In this document: positions 1 to 13,103 of the stretch, piece after piece
Layout of the letters: the number at the start of each line of letters is the position of its first letter
Numbering within the stretch: the stretch's first letter is position 1
Assembly: GCA_963678675.1 (NCBI GenBank)
Contig: OY783198.1
Span: 21,872,684 to 21,936,683, forward strand
Direction of reading: 5' to 3'
DNA from: Xiphydria camelus
Taxonomy: Eukaryota; Arthropoda; Insecta; Hymenoptera; Xiphydriidae
DNA length: 64,000 bases
Program-made: the position numbers and the translations under genes
The notes under the pieces: model-generated
What the model was told of the DNA's origin: nothing
The model's database searches: none
Seen by the model: only the letters and a program-made list of their open reading frames with translations

Positions 1-1257
1 CTTTATATTCCATTCTAGCGTCGCCGTCAATTTTATCTTGAAAAAAATGTTTTTTTTTTTATATTTCAGAAGATCCGTTATACACACATTTTTTTGAGTT
101 CAGGTCCTTAACCCCCTCCGAGTATGTACAAACATTCGCAATGGATTTGCTATCTCATAACGTAGTACAGGCATTGTGTGCAATGAGAACATGTTTGATC
201 TTATAATCTGTTATTGTTACTACATGAGTTTATCAACAACGGCAAGATTAAGCACGGCTTAGCTCTTAAACGTTGGATGACGCATAAATGTATGCACATA
301 GCGTAAGATTATGTATGACGTATATCTGCGCTCTATTTTAAGACCTTCTATGAACTAAAAATGGTTCGAAAGCAGTCAACATTTTTTATACGCCGCAATT
401 CAAATTGTAAACAGTTTTATCTTTGCAAAATTTAAAACACCCTCTGAATAGATTAATTAAAAAAGCAGTTCGAGGACGATAGCAGACGACGTGCATATTT
501 GAAAAGTTAAATTCCAATTTTTTACTTCCTACAAACTTCCTGATCACTCCACGAATGCCCGGGCCGACGCTAAATGACTAAGTAACGACATTAAACGAAT
601 CCGGGCAAAACGTATATTCGCGATAAAAAGATCAAACTTCGAAAACCCCGATAAGAAATGACTGATAATCGTTTGAGGGGTAAACTAATTAAGTAGGTAC
701 ACACTCGATACGGATAACGGAACTGGTGTATATTTGTGAGGATCTAACAAATTAGTAATTAATGAATATGGAAGACCCGGCACGCAAGCGAGCGGGTTGG
801 GGAAGCTGGGGGCTTTGAGTAACTCGTGACACTCTGTTCCAGCAGTAGTCGCGCGCACTCTCGGAAAAGTTTGATATTGCATTCGCGCACTTCGTATAAC
901 TCCCGCTTTCCCACCGGGAAGTTCGTAACGATACCAACAGATGGCACGGACCTCTAGCTCTCCCGCAGACAAAATTGCGTAATTCGGGCATATATGTAGG
1001 CGCACGACGAGAGAAAGATTAAAAAGGGTGCTCGCTACTTCAATAGCGCGTCAGTTCGATAATCGGACTGGCGGGGTATGGCTATCAAGACATACCCAGT
1101 ACATAATTTTTGTAACCGCGAGGCTGTTGGCTGCCAATTTAGCACCGACGCCTCCACCCAATCAATAGGGAAGACAAGAAACTATCTATAGCAATAGAAG
1201 AAAAATATAGCTTAAATGGCAAGAAATCTTAATTCGGTCAACGCGGTACTTCGCATA

Positions 1258-1611
1258 AATTCGGTCTTTAAGCAATTTTTTATCACAAATTCGAAAAATG
1301 TGGACGAAATATCAACCCCGTGTTTATTCATTTTTCATTTTCGGCCTTATCCGAGCTGGAAAACGATATTTTGAAATGATATGCAGCTACATCATTGTGC
1401 TCTTTGAGTCTATCTCTCTTGCACTCGTAACTCAGCATAAGTGCGTCTCTCTGGCGTTTCGATGACGTCACGATGTTGTAGCGAAACGCATTTATAATTT
1501 TGCGAATAATTATTTTTTCCGGTATTTTCCTTTTCGTGTGATATTGAATATGTATGCGGATTACAAATTGAATTTAAAAATATGAATATTTTTTTTATTA
1601 AAGACCGAATT
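1258..1611. mobile_element. MITE-like element, copy 1 of a two-copy family
   Basis: The ends are a perfect 13-base inverted repeat: AATTCGGTCTTTA at 1258-1270 and its reverse complement at 1599-1611. The whole interval is homologous, in opposite orientation, to 11406-11742. The best-conserved core contains GAGCTGGAAAACGATATTTT near 1354. There is no ORF for a transposase, so this would be a non-autonomous element. The target-site duplication is not clear. Confidence 0.7.
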
Positions 1612-4600
1612 GAGATCAAAAGAAATAAGTCCGAACAATATCGCTTTGAAGGAGAGTATTCAAGAAAGTTTGTAATTGACATTTTTTTTCATCGGAACAT
1701 CTAAAAATATACGTCGGCTTCCGTTAATTATGTTTTACCTCGACTCGCGATATAATCGGGCGATCGACGATTAATCGGGAAAATATCACGGGGGAATAAC
1801 GGTGATCAAAAGGAAGCGTCGTCGCGACCGGAAGTCTATAGAAAAAGAACGAGTCTCGCGCGCCGCTTTTAAACTCCGGGGCAATAATCAAACTTGGTAC
1901 TTAGTTATTCAAAGCCAAACAAATAAAGTAAGAACTCTAGATAAATGTCGTTACGTAAGAATAACGGTTATTCTACGCGAGACGAGAGGCAAATTTGCAA
2001 GTAGATTACCTCGGAGTATTAATCGAGCCCTTTAATCTCGTCTTCTGTCGCGTTAACAACGCTCTCGAATAGCGACGGTACCCGAGGGACTTCTAGCAAA
2101 ATTGAGTTTGCGTGTATTCGATCGATCGCGCCCACTTTTCAAAGAAAGGAAGCTGGGTCCAGTTTCTTCACGATCCGGCGCATATTAGCGAACTTCTTGG
2201 GAGAAACAAAAAAGTGGTAAACTCTTTTGGCCAACGGCTATTGCAAACTACGAATCGCGGATGCATTGTTGGATGAAACGCGTTCGAATACAGGATTCAC
2301 GTCGAATCTAATAAATTATCCTTCGCTTATTTGGCAAAGTGGCGCGTAATGGCGACCCGGTAATGCTAACCTATGATCGAATTCAATCGTACGTACCACT
2401 ATATCGATGCAATCAGGATCCCTGCAACCTCCAAACACAAAATTTATACACATCGACGCGAGATTAAAGACATTAGAATTACGCGTTCGCACAGCGATCA
2501 CATACTTGCACGTTTTCTTTAAAAAATTAGAATTCGACCGGCATTCGTAGTTTTTTCGCGATCAAACTTGACTACTATTTTCACTTTCGTCGCCTTCCCC
2601 TTACGTCTCCAGTGGCGGACTCTGGCGAGCGGTCCACGCTTTTTGTACAGTGTCAGAGAACTGACATACCGACTGTGTCAGCAGCGATAGTTTACAATTT
2701 TTTTCTTTTCTTCTTTGAATATACATATTGTACGTAATTTGCGATAGAATCACTGTATAAGATCGAATTCAGAATTTTTCTAGCACCTCGTGTTAATCAT
2801 TAATAGTCCCAAATTGTTCGCACTGGAAACCGAATTTATAATGATTGCCAATAGTCTGACAATAGTATGATAGTAATAGTATGATAGTATTTATAGTAAG
2901 AACTTATTTTTCCAAGGGCACATAAAAATGAAAGTGAAGATATGACATTCACATAATTATCATTTTTAAACACAAACTTGATTCACTCTACCTTACCGAC
3001 CTTGCGTGACACCTGCAGTAGTATCCCAGAAGTTTGAATCACGGTAGTGTCTTCGAGAAGTGTAATCGCGGTGAATATTCTTTTGTCCAGCTGCTCCTTA
3101 TCAAAACGCCGATAAGCAATTCTCAAGTAATCCGTCACACCACGAGTGAGAATAAAACATTTATCGCCACGTGTCGGCCGCCGCAGCAAGGCACGAGTCG
3201 CGCGCCTCTCCACTCGTTACAATCATCGTTATTGTCTCGACTGAATTATCCGGTAACGGTTTATAGTCCGCAAAATACACGTGCTCCCACCTCGTCGGCA
3301 TAACCTCGATCACAGTCGCGCGCTGCTACGTGCTGTCGGCGGTAAATTTTATTTGTTGTGGTACCTGCCAAGTGTATTTCGCATTTGCGTGTGACCGCGT
3401 GTTTAACGAGACACGAAACCTCGCTTAACCCTTCCTCTCACGCGTTCGTTTCTTCACTTTTCTCCGCTTATCTCTTTCTACCGTTTTTTTTCTGACGCGC
3501 TTGCCATGCTGTCACTGAATTGTCATGCCTGATTGTCACCGAAGCATTCGCGGGACAAGAAACGAGAAGTACGTTTCTTCTTATTCCTGGCGGAAGTATC
3601 ATTTCATAAAACGCCAATGCGAATCGCGGCTGATGAAACAAATGAAAACGGTACACGTGAAATCGGTTTATTACGGGTTTGTCGGAAATCGGCGCGTTTT
3701 CGACTCGGTCAATAAAACAATCGAGTTGGAAGAAAAGAAGGGATTCGTTCCATCGAGTCGAGTGATGTGTTTACCCTCGCTATTTCGGTCTTTGGGCGTT
3801 TCATCTTGACTCGAAAAGCGGGCATGCAGCGTACAGGACCTCGCGACGATAGCGATAGGTAAGTCCCACCCTTAAACGTTTCCACGAATGAAATAAAATA
3901 AATCCAGATATCTCGTCGAGCGCATTTAATCGACCGTCGAGATATCGGCGCGCTTTGAACTCGGCGGAAAGGAGAGAAATAGCCCGATTAATCGAATCGA
4001 AACGTTTACCCGTGCTATTTCGGTCTCTGGGAGTCCCCTCTCGAGCCGAAGTGCGTGCACGCACGCGGGCACGTGCGTAAGCACGACCCACCGGTACATA
4101 CGAGGTCCCGCAGGCAAACTAATCTCACGAGCGTGGTCGTTAAATGAAAGATTGATTTACGCGCAAATAAAATCCCTCGATCACTAAGTCGCATGGATGA
4201 ACCGAGAAACGTACTGGCGGAGGGGGGAGAGAAATTCTCTCGGTATATAGACATTCCTTTTTTACATCGAATTACGGAAACCTTTCAAATAAAGGAGGGT
4301 ACGTAATGTCCGATTTTTTTCTCAAGCGAGTGAATTCGGGAGAGACCCTTTTCCTCCTACAAGCGCCTATATTCACCGCGTCCTCTGCTTCGCACCCGCC
4401 TCTTCACTAACGCTCTTTCCCCAAATTAACGGACAAATATTTACGCTTCTGTATGGGTAGAGATGAAAGGGTCCGGCGCGTCCTTTCCTTCCTTGCATTA
4501 CTTGTTAAATTTAAATCTGTAGGTACCTACATTTTCTCTGGTTGATTCTCCGCTGATTGACCGGAATGATGTTTTTATCGAATTGTACGTTTTCGCAAAA

Positions 4601-5600
4601 ATCGAAATCTCTGGAACTGAATTTTCAATCACCCTGTCTGACGTATTTTTTCGTATTGATTACAGAAATTATAGATTTATTGGAGGAATTTCAAAGGAGC
4701 ACCGAGATATCGATAATTTTTTGAAGAAAAAAAATGTTAGTACTAAAAATCGTTGATATATTATATTTCCTTTGAGATATCGATCTAATTACCATGCTTT
4801 TCGTAATCAGTGCGGAAAAATAGGTCGATCGAACATAAAATAATACATAAAATAGGTCGATCGAACGATCGATTCCAGAGAATTCAATTTTTCGTAAAAG
4901 GTGTGTCCCATGAAATTTTCGCAAAAATCGAATTAAATTTAAATCGAAATTTAATTTAAAGCCCACATTACTATCTCTTTCCCCTTCTACGAGACTTCAA
5001 ACAATTCAAACCACCAGTTGCGTCGGAGTCACGTCTTCCGTTACCCCTGCGCGACCCTAGAAAAGTATACTCTCTCTCTCGACTCGCGACAAGACGTTAT
5101 TATACCGAACAGGCCCGCAGAGTTTTTCACGGATGACGTGTTCGATTCTTCGGGCGAAACATAACGTTCCCTCCCCTCGTTGGCTGACCGAGGCCGCATA
5201 AAGGGTGACGGTGTGAAAAGCGATAAATAATAATAGGAGTGGGCGCGCGCGCCCCTGTATGTACGACTGTACACATCCCACCGTTACAAGTGGTAGATGG
5301 TACAGTTATCAGCAATCTGACACGCTACGTAGCCTGGCGTGACGAGATATGCCGACTGACTTTATCGTACATCGCGTACCTATTTCTTGGGGCGAGACTC
5401 CACTCGGCTCCTGCGATATGCATGATCGGTTGTAATATGAGAATGTCGACCTTTTTTGAAATGATGTCACACTGTACAAATTTCGAAACGCGTCGTTGCT
5501 ACGCTAAACTAATGCAATTTCTTCAATCGCTTTAATTTTGCGCGATTTTGCTTCGGAGTAAAAATTATATAAAGTTCTGTGTTTAAAAATTGAGTCTTAT

Positions 5601-6130
5601 TTAGGGGAGACCGGGATAGGGGTTGCAACAAATTTGATGTTTTCTTTTTTCCCCGTTTTACTGAAAATTAAGATTAGTTTTCGAGAGCTATGTAATGTAT
5701 TTGAACTTATTGGGAATAAAACTGCGGAATAATATTGAAGCTATTTAAAAAATTGACGGAGAGTTATACGTATCTATATGTGCCCCACGCTCGGGCACGC
5801 ATGTTGCATCAGTGCTTGGTCACGTTGAATCGCTTAATTTTTCGAAGAACTTTTCAATGCTTAAGTTATTAGCATATAATTATTTATATGCATATTAGCA
5901 TATAATTATTATAAAGCATATATTAACATATATAATTATTTAACAAAACTCCTTTAAATACTCTAAAAGACAGTTAATGCAAATAAAATAAGCGTCGTTA
6001 TTGGCACATGATGAATGTGCCCACCCTAATAATATGTACACTTTCTTTTAAAAAACTGGCAGGACGCCCATACCGTAGTGCTTTCTACTGATAAGGAGCC
6101 AAACTCGCAATCTGCCCCGTTCTCCCCTAA
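5601..6130. mobile_element. Inverted-repeat element with TTAGGGGAGA termini
   Basis: TTAGGGGAGACCGGGATAGG begins at 5601. Its imperfect inverted copy ends at 6130 (TCTCCCCTAA), with matches continuing about 25 bases inward. The roughly 530-bp interior is AT-rich. It includes a degenerate tandem of an AGCATATAATTATT-type unit at about 5870-5945 and no transposase ORF. This fits a MITE-class element. The superfamily is not assigned because the target duplication is ambiguous. Confidence 0.55.
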
Positions 6131-7321
6131 TTGGAGAGTTTTTATTATTTTTTCCGAGAAATCTTCCGTGTATTGGAAATATTTCGAATATACGAGTACA
6201 TAAATTGGCGATACTGTGCAAATGTATTACGCAGGAGACGTAGAAGAATTTTAATAACGAGAGCTCGCGGTGGTGAATCATAGCTATTTCCTTTACGAGA
6301 AAGTCAAAGCGAAACGCGTCTCGATATTGCATTCGTCGCGTGGAATTGAGCGCCGCGATTCACTGCTTACCCATGTCTACCTAGAACACGTTTCCGCGTT
6401 GACGGGGAGGCCTGCGACCCTCCCCCAAACGTTCGGGGCTGCCTCAAAGCACGTTGCACCTTTGGTCGGGCCAAACGGCCGTCTCGCGACGATAATACCG
6501 TTCCGCGCGTGCAGATAATTAGACCACGTATACGTAACGGGCCGGGGAACTCGCCTACTCGTTACTCGACGCGCTGCCACGTACACACGTACGTATAGAC
6601 TCGTAAATACGAGTACACGAGGTACGAGTAATACACCTCTCCACAGTTCCGTATGTAGTCGTGCCAATGTTCGGAGGTATGTACACAGATCGCAGCCCAG
6701 AACGACGCAGGTACAGCGGTATCCGTAACCTAAGGGCCTCTGTGAACGTCCATAAATGCATTCACACGCATACCGACTTATCGGAACTACGGAGCGTCCG
6801 TATCAAATTCATGCGTGTGAACGTGCCGGTCGCCTTGTACTCGTAGTTTGGTACATCGTTGACTGTACGCGCAGCGGTGCATCGTACGTATCAGGTGTCC
6901 CGGGATACACACCCGAGTAAAGCGGGTTATCCGATCGTAGTAGTCCTCCGTCTATTCCGGTAGTCCAGAGAGAGCTTCGGGGCTGCCACGGGATTGGTGT
7001 ATAAGCACACGTATAACCAAGTAAGCCACGTTACTCCGCTGTCTGTTCCAGGGCATTTGTTATACGTATACTTGGGATACGTACGGGATAGACGTTAGCT
7101 ACTAAACGTGCGTTTACATTGTCGACATTTATTGGCCAACATTGTCGGCCGAGAAACACGGGCATTCCTCTCCGACGTTATTTTTAAATCTTCCGAGAAG
7201 ACGCTCTTTTTTCGAGCGGAAAAATGTCGGTTGCTCTCCGACAGCGACGCGATATTAGAAGGTCTCGCTTTGGCTTACAGAATGAATCGTTGGATCCGCG
7301 ACACGGCAAATATGGTACCTC

Positions 7322-7605
7322 TATACGATTTTGTGGAACTGCAGATGACGAGCGTCATCGTTGATTGGTCGTGGTGAGTAGGAGAGGTTAAGCAGGATTG
7401 GCAACTGCAAATGATGAAACTCTCCGATCAGATAGTTACGCCTGATTCTTACCAGATTTCACTCTAGGTCTGGTTAGAATTAGGAGTACCTACTTCGGGT
7501 CTAAGAGTTTCGTCGTTGCATTCGCCGATCCTGATTAACCTCTCCTACCCACCACGGCCAATCAACGATGACACTCTATGTCTGTAGTTCCATAAATCGT
7601 GTACA
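7322..7605. repeat. Long near-complete hairpin (foldback element)
   Basis: The left arm 7322-7456 is the imperfect reverse complement of the right arm 7469-7605, leaving a loop of only about 12 bases. Matching blocks include GTCATCGTTGATTGG in the left arm (near 7353) against CCAATCAACGATGAC in the right arm, and CCTGATTCTTACCAGA against TCTGGTTAGAATTAGG around the loop. Transcribed RNA would fold into a stem of about 135 base pairs. It may be a foldback MITE or an inverted duplication. An ORF that runs through it at 7108-7377 has no recognisable product. Confidence 0.75.
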
Positions 7606-10600
7606 ATATACATTGTGTATTCGAGGAAGCTCGACATAGGAGATACGCGAGTGCGAGAGAGAACACAACCTCCAGCTGGACGCTGTTTTTTGCAGTATTA
7701 AGAAAACAATAAAAAAAAGCAAGATATACACTGTGTTTAAACGTTATTTTTAATTATGTAATGGAAAAAATAATTAGGTTACAAAAAAAATCCTTCGGGA
7801 TCGAAGAGCGAGACGCGCGCTTCGCGTGTACTCCGAGCTGACGGTCACCCTGTATATCCACGTGGCCAAGTATCGGCGGTAAATCACATTATCTTCGACC
7901 GCGTTGTTACCAACTCCTCGTTACGCCTGTACGTATACCCCGTTGCTCTCGCGCTCGAGTGGGGTACATGCACGTTTTCTCCCTCGTATCGTGCTCTTCT
8001 CGTGATGTTTCCTCGGGGGAAATGCGATACGCGGAAATAATGGGTACATGGATAATTCGGCGGGTATACGTATATTTGCCGGATTCATTTCGGAGCGTTT
8101 TCGTGTCGGTGGGATATTGTTTTGAGAAAAGGGTCGTTTTTTTTTTGATGCGGTTGAAAGTGTTTATACTCGGGGGAGTCGAGTTTGCTCTCGAGGACAA
8201 TAGGAGGATATACAGATCCTGCGAGATAAAAATGTACATATTTGGATACCTACTGGTTCAAATATTTTGAGAAGTTAAATATTTTGAGCTTCTTCGAGTG
8301 AACACTTAAACTTTTATATATTTCCAGTAAACGCGCTAATCGTTGCCACGTGCTATTCAAATATGCCTCGACTAATCAAATCTCCCCCAATCAGAATGGG
8401 CGTGCAAAATAATTGGAAGAAGAATCACGAACCCGCTTTACGCGGACCTCTCGATTTTCTCGCCCCGAGGGATTCCTTTATCCTCGCTACGCGGTCCTCG
8501 CACGGTATACGATCGCGTCGGAACCCCCGAGATAAATCGGCGCTCGTTGCGAGGTCCACCGTTCGAAAAGACAAAGGAAAATTGGCGGAACGGCTGTCTT
8601 AAGGTTTCTCGAGCGTTATACTAAAAATAGTGAGAAATGCTTGAAAATGATTGCATTTTCGGTAGATTGAAGTAAAAAAAATTCAGTTAAATTTTCATCT
8701 CTTTTAGGAAGCTCGTTGCAAGGATTTTTCAATAACGAAATAACATGTGTTCTTATGGGTTATAACCAACAAACCGCGATATTTCTGAGAAAAATAGTGA
8801 AAAAATTCTGACATTTTTTGAACAGCAAGTTTAATGAACTAAAATCATCTATACCAATTTTCACGTTCATTAAGAAACTCGTTATTTTTTTTAATTGTTC
8901 TTTATAAATAGAACCTTTGTGATAAGTCAATGTGGCAACGTTGCATGACGTGCAGATGCATGACCAGATGTTTTGGGCTCCACTGTTGAACTCACAGATA
9001 CACACATACTACTCTACGTCAAACATTGTTGCCAAATCGCACGAAGAACATACTTTAGACTGTTACTGTACCTACTTCAGTGGACTAACTTTTAGCAGGG
9101 AAAAAGCCCCTGTACCGCTCGAGAAACCTTAACGCGGATATGCATATTCGAAATGCCCTCGTTACACGGGAAGTTGAATTATTATACAAAATGATCTCTG
9201 GATAAGTTCCGAAATTTTCTCTCTCTCTCCTCCTCCTCAATTCTCGTTCCGTTCTGATATTTCCCGGAGTGTTTTACCGAGTGAAAAAAAAATAACAGCT
9301 TGCCCATCTCCCCTCTTCCTCTTCCCCCCTTCCCCGCCGCAAGATTTTTCCTCGAGCGGCCACCGGTACATCGAGGATAACAATCCTTACGGAACGGTAC
9401 AGAGGAGGAGAGAGGATCTGCACCTTCCCTCGATGGATTTACCGTCGAAATCGCCTTCCACTCGGCGCGCGAGTAGACTTGGATTCGCCGAGTTATCAGG
9501 TGATCCACGCCCGCCGCGGGAGTAGGTTGGAAACCGGCTTTCCACGTAGATAATTTCACTCCATTCCTGCGATCGTAGAAGGATCCTCCATTCGGATGAG
9601 TCGTCGAGGGGATTCGCCGAGGCTTTGCCCGTTTTTCGCGCTCCCGGGATCTCGCGCATCGCGACGCCGACTATCGCGTACTCGCCCTCGGCGAAACCGG
9701 CGTCGGGAACGCTCGACTCGCCTACGCGATACAGAGAGCGTCGCGTCCATTCACCGATAAAAGTTCCGCGCGAAAGCGCGTTCGAGCGAACCGAAGAAAA
9801 TTCCCCGAAGTGAAGCCGGGAGACGAGAGAGAGAGAATGACCCCTTTTAACGTCGTTTCCCAAAAATCCGCTTGTTATTCCGACCCCGTGGGACTCGGCC
9901 CGACCGCGCGACGACCAGACGGTCGTCCTCTGACCGACCGGTTACTTTTCGCAACGACATCTGCGTGCGGGATCGATATCTGTGCGCGGCGAGGGGAAAA
10001 AAACGAGGCCGACGATTTTTTCCATCACCTCGCAAACTCCCAAGCAGGAGGATCCGTTTCGGGGATGATAGGCGGACGCCTCGCACCCTCGCGCGTCGGC
10101 GTTGCCGTTTCGAGCTTTTCTCCGTCGTCAATTTCGCGGCAGACGCTCGCATAGCGATAAATCTCAATCTGAGAATTTTCCGCGCGCGATGCCTTATTGT
10201 CAGGGTCCCGCGTCGGCACTCGGTCGTTTTACGGTGTTACACAATACACACACACTTGCCCGCGCGTATACGCGTAGAACGGGGCGGGCTTCTTCCAGCG
10301 TCGTGAATCGACCTATCACCGCCGTCGATACACCAATTTCCGGCTGTATTAAACGTGCGTGTAGACGGATGAGTGTTTTTTTGTAGCGTATAGGTTCCGA
10401 CAGCCCCATTCCAGGTGCGAAGGTATAGCGGATAAAGATGTTCCGGTATTTGTGGGGGATTGAGAGGTGTTATCCGAGTCCTGGAGGACTCTCGACTGTC
10501 CTTGAGAGCAAGTAACCATTCCACGTCGGCGTAGATTTCGAGAGACGCGGTATACGGCGTCGTGATATGTTTTTTGCTCTTGGGAGAACTTCGAGTCGTG

Positions 10601-11405
10601 AGGTATTTTCGATTAATGGAATCGGTGCACGGAATGCAGTAATTGCGAGCGGTTAATCCATATTACTGGCGGCTCGCGTAGCCCCGGACACCTGGTATAT
10701 CAAGAAATTCGGGAGATAAAGCGGAGAGTGTGCTACGCGTACATATGTACCTATATTCCAAGCAATACAAGACCTGTAGACTGACTGATTCAGACAAGCT
10801 GACAATTCTACAGGTTGCTCCATTCGTACAGCTTTCTGGGGAATTAGCGACGAACACACACACACGGTACGAATTTTCTGTGGGTATTCATCTTTTCGAG
10901 TGAATCGAATCGGTCGAATTTAACGTCGAGAATAATTCCGAGACGTTAAAAATTAGAGTATCCATTGTTCTCGGGGTGTATTACCGTTTCTGGCTACTTA
11001 AAGTACTCAATCTCGCCTCCTTTATTCTGGAGGTTTACTTCCAAATGACAACCAGAATTCCCCTCTGAAGGAGGGAGAAGAGGAGAAAAGTCGGAAAAGT
11101 CTCTCCGTCGTCGAAGTCGTCGCAACTCGCGACGAACGCAGGGACGAAAACTCCGGCGGAGAGTTTTAACAAACCGCGGTCGCGAGGGAGGAGGACGAGT
11201 AGCGGAGTCGAGAGCGAGAAAAGGAGAGGAAAGAACAACGAGAAAGCCACCCTTATACACAGGAGGGATGGAATAACTTTGGACCGAATCCTCGCCAGGG
11301 CATATGTATACATATAGCGTCCCCTCGAAAGCGAAAGTCGAATTGAATATTAATCTCCCCAGGTATTTATGGAATCCAGGGAAAAAGTTATTACAATTGG
11401 AATAC

Positions 11406-11742
11406 AATTCGGTTTTAACGTAAAAAAAAATATTCATATTTTTAAATTTAATTTTTAATCCTTATACATATTCAATGACATACGAAACGGTTCGAAAGAA
11501 TCATTATTCACTGGGTTATAAGTGCGTTTCTCTCTACTAGATTGTGATATTATTCTAAAGGCAGAAAGGGAGAGAAATTCTAAAGGGAGATAGTCTTACT
11601 GGACTATGACGTAGCTGCATTTCAAAATATCGTTTTCCAGCTCTGATAAGGCGGAAAATGAGAAATGAAAAAATACGGGATAAATAATTTTGTCCCAATT
11701 TTTCGAATCTGCCATAAAAAAAATTAATATCGAAACCGAATT
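11406..11742. mobile_element. MITE-like element, copy 2, inverted relative to copy 1
   Basis: It is bounded by AATTCGGTTTT at 11406 and an inverted counterpart ending ...ACCGAATT at 11742. The reverse complement follows 1258-1611 from end to end, with substitutions and small indels. The conserved core near 11607-11655 matches the GAGCTGGAAAACGATATTTT segment of copy 1. It has no coding capacity. Confidence 0.7.
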
Positions 11743-13085
11743 AAACGCTTATAAATGTTAAACGATCTAAAGGTAGGTATACCGATACGGCAATGCGCGA
11801 GGCTTCGAGCTCCAAAGGACTCTCGATTTGAGAGAGATTCCCCTCGAGTTCAAAGACCCGAAATCTCCCGTTTATTCGAGAGGAGGGTAAACTCCGGACA
11901 ATTCTCCTCATGGATCACTCGCAGAGGCTGTACAGTACTCTCTCGATACTTTTCCGTTCTCCTTCGTACGAGCTTGAGTGTTTCCCCCATCCATATCGCG
12001 CTTAACAACGCGTCGGGTTGCAGAACCCTTCTCTTCATTCCTTTCTTTCATTCTTGCTTACTCTTGTACTTTGGACGGCGATATCTCACAAAACGTTCCA
12101 CGGACGGTCACTCCAATTTATATATATTTTTTATTAGTTTTGACGAGCTCTATAATTTTTGCAAGAATAAAAATATCGACTTCCATTTTTGAAATGCTAG
12201 TATTTTTGCGGATATGAGTGTAAGTTATTCTGTATAACATTATCGACTCGTCGACACTCAAAATATTCGCACGATCATCCGCCCTGCTTTCTTGCTGTGC
12301 CGACAACGGCGACCCGCGCGATATTTCGACCGGAAGTACGTAAAACTCGAAGCGGGTCGACTCTAATTCCGAAATAACGCTCGGGGTATTTTAACGTTAC
12401 GACTAAATACATCCTGAACCGTATGTACATGTATACTTACGATTGTTCTCCAGCCACAAAATGACTCGAACATGCATTCCACCCCCTCGATGCATTTTTC
12501 GAATCCATTTACCGACGAAGTGATAATCCTCTCGCCGCAGGGAGTGAATTTCACTTGAATTGCAAATTGAGAGGTGAATTTTGACAAGTCACAAATGGAC
12601 TTCACTTGCAGCGAGAGAGTTATTTTTCAAGGAGAGACGCGGCCAGATCCTTCGGGACTCGGCGTAATAACAAACACCGGAGAACAACTAATAATTACCG
12701 GAGTGGATCATCATCAATAGCGGCTCGCGGTCCATTAAGATAGTCTAAAATCCATTAGCTCTGATACTGCAGCGCGCGTGTATGTATAGTCCCCTCGGAC
12801 AAGCCACCCTCGCGCGCGTTCATTCGTCAATCTCTCGTTGGCTCCTACGTACAACGCGCGGGGCTAAGGATTTTCAAATAAAGGGAATATATTAACGAGG
12901 GAGGGGCTAGTTTCGCGAGTTCCAAAGTGGATTTTGCGCGGGAGGCTCCTATACCGGATAGCGAAGGCATATTATTCGCATCCGCGATGCGCGGACCGCG
13001 CCATCAATCATTTACGTCTACGAACTCGTACTGCGTAGGCGTCGTTTAAATTGCCCACGAGTGAAATCGCTTTCGGGGAAACAAC

Positions 13086-13103
13086 GAGAGAGAGAGAGAG
13101 AAT
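13086..13103. repeat. (GA)n microsatellite
   Basis: About nine GA units in AT-rich spacer DNA. Confidence 0.9.

Noticed and set aside
9387..10306. Overlapping ORFs of 106-158 aa on both strands
   Set aside because: They lie in a GC- and CpG-rich block where stops are rare. The proteins are arginine/serine-rich with no family features, and frames overlap on both strands.
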